This document shows, piece after piece, positions 33,468 to 39,237 of a DNA stretch of 39,237 bases. The translations under genes and the position numbers were made by a program. The notes below the pieces were generated by a model. It was not told the origin of the DNA and made no database searches. It was given only the letters and a program-made list of their open reading frames with translations. The stretch lies in NCBI GenBank assembly GCA_023387755.1, contig JAEWHO010000082.1:1-39237 (forward strand). Direction: 5' to 3'. Each line of letters opens with the position of its first letter. Position 1 is the first letter of the stretch. The DNA comes from Actinomycetes bacterium (GTDB taxonomy: Bacteria; Actinomycetota; Actinomycetes; Actinomycetales; Actinomycetaceae).

Positions 33468-34169
33468 ATGACTGCTCAGCCCGCCACCTTCGCGGTGATA
33501 TCGCACCGAGGGGACCACCCCACCCATCGTGAGAACACTCTGGCTGCCATCGAATCTGCCATGCGTATGGGAGTGGCTGCGGTGGAGATCGATATTCAAC
33601 TTGCCGGAGATGGCTCGATTGCCGTCATCCATGACGCGACGACGGCGCGCCTGTGGGGCGATCCGCGCCCCGTCTCTGCCCATAGTGCTGCCAGTCTGGC
33701 TGCCCTGGGCAGTGGGGATTGCACGATTCCCACCCTCGACGCCGTTCTCGATCTGTCCGCCAGCTACGATATTCCGGTTATTCTCGACCAGAAAACTCCC
33801 GAGGTGGCACTAGCTGCCCTGGCGCTGTTGAAGAAGAAGGATCTGGAAGGACGAGTGGCATTCTGTGGGGAGTTGCCCGGTCTGGTTGAGGTGCGTGCCC
33901 ACAGTGAAAGCACGGAGATTTACCTCAATGACGAGGGGCTCATCACGCCCGATATTCGCACCCTGGCTGCCTTGCGTCCGCGCGCCATTAACCCGCATTT
34001 CGCGGGTGTGAGTTGGGGGCTGATCCAGGCCGCCCACCAGTTTGGGATCAAAGTGTCTTGCTGGACCCCAACATCCGTAGCGGAGCTGTCTGCGATGGCG
34101 GCCCTCGGCGTCGATATGGTGATGACGGACGCTCCCCGCGTGGCTTTAGCGATGACGTCGGTAAGCTAA
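33468..34169 (+). CDS. Glycerophosphodiester phosphodiesterase family protein
   Basis: The 233-residue protein has the GDPD signature ISHRGDHPTHRENTLAAI (His13, Arg14, Glu21, Asn22), the metal pair EIDIQ and HDAT. Later strands include YDIPVILDQK and the closing CWTPTS / DMVMTDAPR region, giving a TIM barrel. It hydrolyses glycerophosphodiesters to glycerol-3-phosphate and an alcohol. No signal peptide is visible, so it is probably cytoplasmic. The frame is open from 33192, but ATG 33468 places the signature at the usual position. The acetyltransferase gene follows 4 bp after its stop. Confidence 0.88.
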   Translation: MTAQPATFAVISHRGDHPTHRENTLAAIESAMRMGVAAVEIDIQLAGDGSIAVIHDATTARLWGDPRPVSAHSAASLAALGSGDCTIPTLDAVLDLSASYDIPVILDQKTPEVALAALALLKKKDLEGRVAFCGELPGLVEVRAHSESTEIYLNDEGLITPDIRTLAALRPRAINPHFAGVSWGLIQAAHQFGIKVSCWTPTSVAELSAMAALGVDMVMTDAPRVALAMTSVS

Positions 34170-34173
34170 CGCT

Positions 34174-34722
34174 ATGGCTGACTATTCGGTACGTCCTGCC
34201 CGCGCGGCCGATGCTGGCGCGATCTGGCAGATCCAGCAGCAGGCGCTTCTGCAGGATATTGCGGCTGCCTGCGGAGGTGTGTGCCCTCCCGCCGCGCGGG
34301 AGGCAATCGGCCAGACCCCGGGGGCGCGCTCATGGGAAGTTACGATCACTGCGGCGCAGCCGAATAGCGCCGTCCTGGTGGCGCTGCGAGCGGATCGCGT
34401 AGTGGGATATGGTGCGTTGACGGCGCTCCCCGAGCCCGCCAAAACCCCGGATGGGCATGGCTCAATCGATGCCGAAATAACCGCCTTAGATGTGCGCGCG
34501 GCAGACCAGCGCTGCGGGCACGGCTCCCGGCTTTTAGCCGCTCTCATGGACAGTGCCCGCGAGTTTTGTGTGCGCGGGGTATGTACCTGGGTAATTGCGG
34601 GAGAAGAATCCCGCACCCGGTTCCTAACGGCGGCGGGATTCGCCCCCCTGGGCGTCAAACGTACCCTCGACGTGGGCGACGGTGATCTCACTCAACTCGG
34701 CTGGTACACCCTGCTTCCCTAA
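34174..34722 (+). CDS. GNAT-family N-acetyltransferase
   Basis: The 182-residue protein follows the GNAT fold: SVRPARAADAGAIWQIQQ (start), VVGYGAL, the acidic strand DAEITALDVRAADQRCGHGSRLLAAL with the CoA pyrophosphate loop (usual Q/RxxGxG, here QRCGHGS), and the FLTAAGFAPLG end. The acceptor is unknown. It lies 4 bp after the phosphodiesterase gene and shares its operon. A hairpin terminator follows. Confidence 0.85.
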   Translation: MADYSVRPARAADAGAIWQIQQQALLQDIAAACGGVCPPAAREAIGQTPGARSWEVTITAAQPNSAVLVALRADRVVGYGALTALPEPAKTPDGHGSIDAEITALDVRAADQRCGHGSRLLAALMDSAREFCVRGVCTWVIAGEESRTRFLTAAGFAPLGVKRTLDVGDGDLTQLGWYTLLP

Positions 34723-34742
34723 CGCCAAGCCTGGAGCACTGT

Positions 34743-34763
34743 CGCTCGCATCCCGTGCGAGCG
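34743..34763 (+). terminator. Hairpin after the acetyltransferase gene
   Basis: CGCTCGCA-TCCCG-TGCGAGCG forms a perfect 8-bp stem 20 bp past the stop. The downstream GGTCTTCGTGTCCTT is only loosely U-rich. Confidence 0.55.
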
Positions 34764-34798
34764 GTCTTCGTGTCCTTACTGCCGATATATCTCATACG

Positions 34799-34830
34799 CA
34801 GTGGGGCCGGTCAGATGACCGGCCCCACTG
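34799..34830. terminator. Strong hairpin between acetyltransferase gene and pnp
   Basis: CAGTGGGGCCGGTCA and TGACCGGCCCCACTG form a 15-bp perfect inverted repeat separated by two bases, 18 bp past the pnp stop. No U-run follows. It can act on transcripts from both sides. Confidence 0.65.
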
Positions 34831-34848
34831 GCTTCTAGCTAGACGCGA

Positions 34849-37176
34849 CTATTCGGCGTCGTCCTCGCGGCGACGGCGGGTGCGCTGACGGGGGCGACGC
34901 TGACGACGCTCTCCCTCGCGACGCTCCCCACGGTCATCATCGCGGCGGCTGCGTTCGCGCCGCTCGGGCGCTTCCTCGGCCTCAGCCGATTCTTCTTCGC
35001 CTTCGACAACCGCATGCAAGGAGAGTTTGCCGCGGTCATCAATCTCGGCCAGTTCCACCTGCACCTTCGTGCCGACCGGCAGGACGTCGTCGACGTTCTC
35101 CACCCGCTTCCCACCGACGAGGCGACGGATCTGGGAGATGTGCAGCAGCCCATCCTTGCCGGGGCTGAGGGAGACAAAAGCACCGAAGGTCGTGGTCTTC
35201 ACAACCGTGCCAATGAACCGCTCCCCGATCTCTGGCATCTGCGGGTTGGCGATGGCGTTGACGGCCTCGCGAGCCGCTTCAGCCGAGGCGCCGTCGGCGG
35301 CCCCGATGTACACGGTGCCGTCGTCTTCGATAGTCAGCTCCGCGCCGGTGTCTTCCTGGATCTGGTTGATCATCTTGCCCTTGGGGCCGATAACCTCACC
35401 GATCTTATCCACCGGGATCTGGACGGCGATGATCCGCGGTGCGGTCGCAGCCATCTCATCGGGCGCGTCAATGGCTTCGTTCATGACGTCCAGGATGTGT
35501 AGGCGGGCGTCCTTGGCCTGGGCCAGAGCCTTGGCCAGTTCCTCGGAGGGGATGCCGTCGAGTTTGGTGTCCAGCTGGATGGCGGTGACGAATTCGCGGG
35601 TGCCGGCCACCTTAAAGTCCATATCGCCGAAGGCATCTTCGGCACCGAGGATATCGGTGAGGGCCGCATAGCGGGTTTCGCCATTAACGGTGTCACTCAT
35701 CAGGCCCATGGCGATCCCGGCAACCGGAGCCCGCAGCGGCACACCGGCCTGCAGCAGGGACAGGGTGGAGGCGCAGACAGAGCCCATCGAGGTGGATCCG
35801 TTGGAGCCAAGCGCCTCAGAGACCTGGCGGATGGCGTACGGGAATTCCTCCCGCGCGGGCAGCACCGGCACCAGAGCGCGTTCTGCCAGGGCACCGTGGC
35901 CGATTTCGCGGCGCTTCGGGGAGCCGACGCGGCCGGTCTCACCGGTGGAGTAAGGCGGGAAGTTGTAGTGGTGCATGTAGCGCTTGTGGGTCTGCGGGCT
36001 GAGCCCGTCCACCTGCTGCTCCATGCGCAACATGTTCAGGGTAGTGACACCCAAGATCTGGGTTTCGCCCCGCTCGAAGATGGCCGAGCCGTGCACGCGC
36101 GGCAGTACCTCCACCTCGGCGGACAGGGTGCGGATATCGCGCAGCCCGCGCCCGTCCATCCGCACGCCTTCGGTCAGCACGCGGTGACGGATCAGTTCCT
36201 TGGTCAAGGAACGGTAGGCAGCGCCGAGTTCCTTCTCGCGGTCCTCGAAACGTTCGGCCAGCGCATCCAGCATGGCTTCGCGCCCCTCGTCCAGGGCTTC
36301 TTCGCGTTCCAGCTTCCCGGCGATGGTGATGGCCTGGCGGATGTGGTCGGTGCTGTAGTCGCGTACGGCCTCCAGCGCGTCATCCTCGTAGTCGGGGAAG
36401 AGCTGGAATTCTGCGGTCGGCTTAGCGGTGGTTTCTGCCACCACCTGCTGGGCCTCGCAGAGGGCGCGAATAAACGGCTTAGCGGCTTCCAGCCCCTGCG
36501 CCACAACCTCTTCGGTGGGAGCGGTGGCGCCCTGCTGGATGAGGTTCCAGGCGTTGTCGGTCGCTTCGGCTTCTACCATCATGACGGCGACGTCGTCGCC
36601 TACAATGCGGCCGGCCACAACCATCGCGAAGACGGCGCGCTCAAGTTCACTGAAACGTGGGAACGCTACCCACTGGTTGTCGATCAGCGCGATGCGTACG
36701 CCGCCGATGGGACCGGAGAACGGCAGGCCCGCGATCTGGGTGGACATGGAGGCGGCGTTAATGGCGACGACGTCGTAGGCGTCGTCCGGGTGGACGGCCA
36801 TGACGGTTTCAATAATCTGTACCTCATTGCGCAGCCCCTTAACGAAGGAGGGGCGCAGCGGGCGGTCGATAAGGCGGCAGGCGAGGATAGCGTCCGTACC
36901 GGGGCGGCCTTCGCGGCGGAAGAAAGAGCCCGGGATCTTCCCGGCAGCGTACTGCCGTTCTTCCACGTCTACGGTCAGCGGGAAGAAGTCGAACTGATCG
37001 CGCGGCTGCTTCGAGGCGCTGGTGGCGGACAGGACCATAGTTTCGCCGTCGAGGTAGACGACGGCGCTGCCGGCGGCCTGGCGAGCCAGACGGCCAGTCT
37101 CAAAGCGGACGGTGCGCTTTCCAAATGAGCCGTTATCAATGACGGCTTCTGCAAATGTGATTTCGGGGCCTTCCAT
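34849..37176 (-). CDS. pnp: Polyribonucleotide nucleotidyltransferase (PNPase)
   Basis: From ATG 37176 the protein is 775 residues. It has two RNase PH domains with the helical linker between, the second containing KRREIGHGALAERAL and GSNGSTSMGSVCAS. A KH domain follows (about 578-640, with IGPKGKMINQI), then an S1 domain (about 646-715, GTVVKTTTFGAFVSL), and a 60-residue Arg/Glu-rich tail typical of Actinomycetota. It degrades RNA 3' to 5' with phosphate and can add tails. The frame is open to 37212, but ATG 37176 has AGAAAGGTG upstream. It lies downstream of rpsO in the conserved order. Confidence 0.96.
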   Translation of the reverse strand: MEGPEITFAEAVIDNGSFGKRTVRFETGRLARQAAGSAVVYLDGETMVLSATSASKQPRDQFDFFPLTVDVEERQYAAGKIPGSFFRREGRPGTDAILACRLIDRPLRPSFVKGLRNEVQIIETVMAVHPDDAYDVVAINAASMSTQIAGLPFSGPIGGVRIALIDNQWVAFPRFSELERAVFAMVVAGRIVGDDVAVMMVEAEATDNAWNLIQQGATAPTEEVVAQGLEAAKPFIRALCEAQQVVAETTAKPTAEFQLFPDYEDDALEAVRDYSTDHIRQAITIAGKLEREEALDEGREAMLDALAERFEDREKELGAAYRSLTKELIRHRVLTEGVRMDGRGLRDIRTLSAEVEVLPRVHGSAIFERGETQILGVTTLNMLRMEQQVDGLSPQTHKRYMHHYNFPPYSTGETGRVGSPKRREIGHGALAERALVPVLPAREEFPYAIRQVSEALGSNGSTSMGSVCASTLSLLQAGVPLRAPVAGIAMGLMSDTVNGETRYAALTDILGAEDAFGDMDFKVAGTREFVTAIQLDTKLDGIPSEELAKALAQAKDARLHILDVMNEAIDAPDEMAATAPRIIAVQIPVDKIGEVIGPKGKMINQIQEDTGAELTIEDDGTVYIGAADGASAEAAREAVNAIANPQMPEIGERFIGTVVKTTTFGAFVSLSPGKDGLLHISQIRRLVGGKRVENVDDVLPVGTKVQVELAEIDDRGKLSLHAVVEGEEESAEAEEAPERRERSRRDDDRGERREGERRQRRPRQRTRRRREDDAE

Positions 37177-37286
37177 GGGCACCTTTCTGTTCTGGCGCGG
37201 CCCCACGGTCATCGATGGAAACGCCCGGAGCTAGTCCGGAAGCCACCACCGAGGACCGGGCGGGCCTGTGCGCGCTACTGATGGTG

Positions 37287-37313
37287 AAAACGGCCCGGGG
37301 ATTGCCCGGGCCG
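37287..37313 (-). terminator. Intrinsic terminator of rpsO
   Basis: A 9-bp GC stem (37291-37299 with 37305-37313, loop GATTG) is followed by TTTTC on the minus strand, 8 bp after the rpsO stop and before the pnp leader. Read-through could feed pnp. Confidence 0.7.
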
Positions 37314-37320
37314 GAGGTCG

Positions 37321-37590
37321 TCAGCGGCGAATGCCGAGACGTTCGATGAGGGAACGGTAACGTTCGATGTCGATGCTCTTGAGGTAGTCAAGCAGACGAC
37401 GACGGCGACCAACCAGCAGCATCAGCCCGCGGCGCGAATGGTGATCGTGCTTGTGGGTCTTGAAATGCTCGGTCAGATCCTTGATGCGGCGTGATAGCAG
37501 AGCTACCTGCACCTCCGGAGAGCCGGTGTCCCCCTCATGGGTGGCGTACTCGGCGATAATCTGTTCCTTGACGTCCTTGGGTAGCGACAC
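37321..37590 (-). CDS. rpsO: Small ribosomal subunit protein S15 (uS15)
   Basis: From GTG 37590 the protein is 89 residues, exactly the S15 length, starting VSLPKDVKEQIIAEYA and containing THEGDTGSPEVQVALLS and KHDHHSRRGLMLLVGRRR, which bind 16S rRNA. A longer frame opens at 37650, but AAGGAG lies five bases before the GTG. S15 nucleates assembly of the small-subunit platform. Confidence 0.97.
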   Translation of the reverse strand: MSLPKDVKEQIIAEYATHEGDTGSPEVQVALLSRRIKDLTEHFKTHKHDHHSRRGLMLLVGRRRRLLDYLKSIDIERYRSLIERLGIRR

Positions 37591-37652
37591 TCGCTTCTCC
37601 TTCTCTCGTTGCACAGCGCGCCGGGGCCTATTCTCCCGGGCATGACGCATCC

Positions 37653-37679
37653 GTGGCCGATATTCACGGCAACGGCCAC
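37653..37679 (-). promoter_or_regulatory. Inverted repeat in the rpsO leader region
   Basis: GTGGCCG (37653-37659) and CGGCCAC (37673-37679) form a 7-bp stem around 13 bases, 63 bp ahead of the rpsO start. S15 represses its own mRNA through leader structures in several phyla; this could be part of such a leader. A candidate -10 overlaps the repeat, so the transcript start must be known first. Confidence 0.3.
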
Positions 37680-37785
37680 CTTATCATGAGGCGAGGAGCT
37701 GCGCGAACCTCCCTCCCGGCCCCGGCGCTGTGCGATCAAACACCTACATCTGGCAGTCGCGCCCCAGAATGCAGTGTTTACTGGC

Positions 37786-39237
37786 CTAGAACTGCGCACT
37801 CCCCCGCGCCAGCATCACAATAAAGACCACCGCCCCGGCCACGATTACCGCCAGCACACTCCACTCCGCGCGGGTAAAGATCCGCCGGTGCCCCGCCTGT
37901 TTGCGGGCGATCACAAAGAGCGGCGTGAGTACCAGATAGGCGGTGAGCGAACCGAAGAAGTAGGTGGCTCCCCCAGCGATGATCAGCCACAGCCCATAGA
38001 TGGTCGCTAACACCCCGATCACGTAATCTCGCCGCCGTACCGGCTGAGCGTCGGCTTCACTGGGAGTGAAGGAACTCGTCAGCTGGAACAGCGCCACCAG
38101 GGTATAGGGGATGAGGAAGACGCCGGAGGCCAGCAGGATTAAGAACTCGTATCCCTTGGCGCTAAACGCCGTGAGGATGAGGACTATTTGCACGCAAATA
38201 TTGGACATCCACAGGGCCACTACCGGGGTCCCGTGACTATTGAGCGCGCCGATTTTTTCCGGGATGACGCCGTCGCCGGCTGGGATACGCAAGATCTCGG
38301 TGGCCAATAAAATCCACGACAACAGCACCCCGAACAGGGAGATTGCCAGCCCGGCGGAGATGAATTTTGCGCCCCACGGCCCGACCACATGCGCGAAGAC
38401 ACCCGCCAGGGAGGGGTCAGCCACGTGGGAGAGGTCAGTTTGGCTCATTGCTCCATACGAGAGCAGGTTGATGGCCACGTATAAGACCAGCACGAAAAGG
38501 AAACCGATAACCGTGGCCCGGCCAACGTCGCGTCGATGTCGGGCTCGACGGGAGAAGATGGAGGCCCCTTCCACCCCCGAGAATACCCAGACCGTAATGA
38601 GCATCATGCCGGCGATTTGACTGCCAATAGAGCCTAGCGTCGTCGTGGTACTCCCTTGATCATCTGCCGCAACTGTCACTCCCTCACCCCAGAAATTGTC
38701 GGTAAGGAATCCGGTTTTGAAAGCTAGCAAGGTCACGATAATGAAGACCACCAGCGGTACAACTTTTGCGATCGTGACGATAACATTCACCACCGCCGCA
38801 GTTTCTACGCCGCGCAGCACCAAGTAGTGCCAAATCCACAGGATAGCGGAGGCACACACGATTGCCATCCAGGTATTCCCGCCCGCGAATGCCGGAACAA
38901 AGGTTCCAATAGAGCTCATGAGTAGGACGAGGAAACCAACGTTGCCGATCCACACCCCGATCCAGTACCCCATGGCCGCGCAGAACCCGACGTAATTGCC
39001 GAAGCCAGTGCGGGCGTAACCGTAGATTCCGCCGTCCAGGTGTGGCCGACGCATCGCCAGCGATTGGAAAGAGAAGGCCAGCATGAGCATGCCGAATCCG
39101 GTGATCGCCCAGCCGATCATGAGGGGGCCGGGGGCAGCCGCGCGAGCCATCTGGGAGGGCAGCCCGAAGATTCCTCCCCCGATCATGGAACCGACGACGA
39201 GAGCGATGAGGGCGGGCAGGGCTAGACCGTGCTGCGG
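37786..39237 (-). CDS. APC-family amino-acid transporter (basic amino acid/polyamine antiporter type), N-terminus beyond window
   Basis: The frame is open to the right edge (17 codons past the ATG at 39186, including LALPALIALVVGS), so the true start is outside. At least 483 residues are present. The protein has about 12 to 13 transmembrane helices and the APC signature GSMIGGGIFGLP at the first helix, SGVEGASIFSRRARHRRDVGRA at the helix 6-7 loop region, and a C-terminal membrane helix. This pattern resembles arginine/ornithine or lysine antiporters of the ArcD/APA group. The substrate is not proven. No arc genes are visible in the window. Confidence 0.82.
   Translation of the reverse strand, partial: PQHGLALPALIALVVGSMIGGGIFGLPSQMARAAAPGPLMIGWAITGFGMLMLAFSFQSLAMRRPHLDGGIYGYARTGFGNYVGFCAAMGYWIGVWIGNVGFLVLLMSSIGTFVPAFAGGNTWMAIVCASAILWIWHYLVLRGVETAAVVNVIVTIAKVVPLVVFIIVTLLAFKTGFLTDNFWGEGVTVAADDQGSTTTTLGSIGSQIAGMMLITVWVFSGVEGASIFSRRARHRRDVGRATVIGFLFVLVLYVAINLLSYGAMSQTDLSHVADPSLAGVFAHVVGPWGAKFISAGLAISLFGVLLSWILLATEILRIPAGDGVIPEKIGALNSHGTPVVALWMSNICVQIVLILTAFSAKGYEFLILLASGVFLIPYTLVALFQLTSSFTPSEADAQPVRRRDYVIGVLATIYGLWLIIAGGATYFFGSLTAYLVLTPLFVIARKQAGHRRIFTRAEWSVLAVIVAGAVVFIVMLARGSAQF

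Noticed and set aside
35896..37128. A 410-codon open frame on the plus strand opposite pnp
   Set aside because: It is a high-GC shadow of pnp with Gly/His/Val-rich translation, no recognisable domain and no ribosome site. PNPase on the other strand is certain.
1..39237. tRNA, rRNA or phage integration sites
   Set aside because: No cloverleaf, CCA-ended gene, integrase or att-like duplication was seen on either strand by eye.

Overview
The window looks like chromosomal DNA of a high-GC Gram-positive bacterium (Actinomycetota). Three things point there: conserved actinobacterial gene neighbourhoods (lexA next to a LysM gene and nrdR; hflX, dapF, miaA and miaB; recX-recA followed upstream by DUF3046, a ClgR-like regulator, cinA, pgsA and ftsK), actinobacterial LexA boxes of the TCGAAC-N4-GTTYGA type, and several apparently leaderless genes. 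The combination of gluABCD, fhs and a DapF-like protein without its catalytic cysteines makes me lean towards Actinomycetaceae or relatives, but that is inference.

Layout. Positions 1-390 hold the tail of an IS3-type transposase, two copies of a 65-bp direct repeat and a terminator. From 389 to 5355 come a DUF3040 membrane protein, DNA polymerase IV, a spermidine-synthase-like methyltransferase, an MFS transporter and a PAC2-family protein. From 5486 to 10014 come a HelD/HelR-type RNA-polymerase-associated ATPase, an acyl-CoA-ligase-like enzyme and nrdR. From 10181 to 13424 lie the SOS genes: a LysM membrane protein and lexA diverging from a shared LexA box, then a DinG-type helicase. From 13421 to 20649 come hflX, an RsmC-like methyltransferase, the dapF-like gene, miaA, miaB and fhs. 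From 20860 to 24187 is a complete glutamate-type ABC importer (gluABCD). From 24246 to 30660 a minus-strand block carries recX, recA, DUF3046, a ClgR-like regulator, cinA, pgsA and ftsK. From 30714 to 37590 come a PfkB kinase coupled to RNase J, a glycerophosphodiester phosphodiesterase and an acetyltransferase, pnp and rpsO. The window ends inside an APC-family amino-acid transporter.

How the genes work together. DNA-damage response is the strongest theme: dinB, lexA, the LysM protein, the DinG-like helicase, recA, recX and ClgR. recA appears to have two promoters, one with a LexA box and one with a PafBC-type (RecA-NDp) motif. RNA metabolism is the second theme: RNase J, PNPase, S15, MiaA, MiaB, HflX and HelR. 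Many adjacent genes overlap by ATGA, GTGA or TAATG, which suggests translational coupling.

I found no CRISPR array, tRNA, rRNA, prophage or obvious new defence system. The most unusual item is the DapF homologue at 15626-16477, which has lost both catalytic cysteines and most substrate-binding residues while keeping its fold signatures and its syntenic place.
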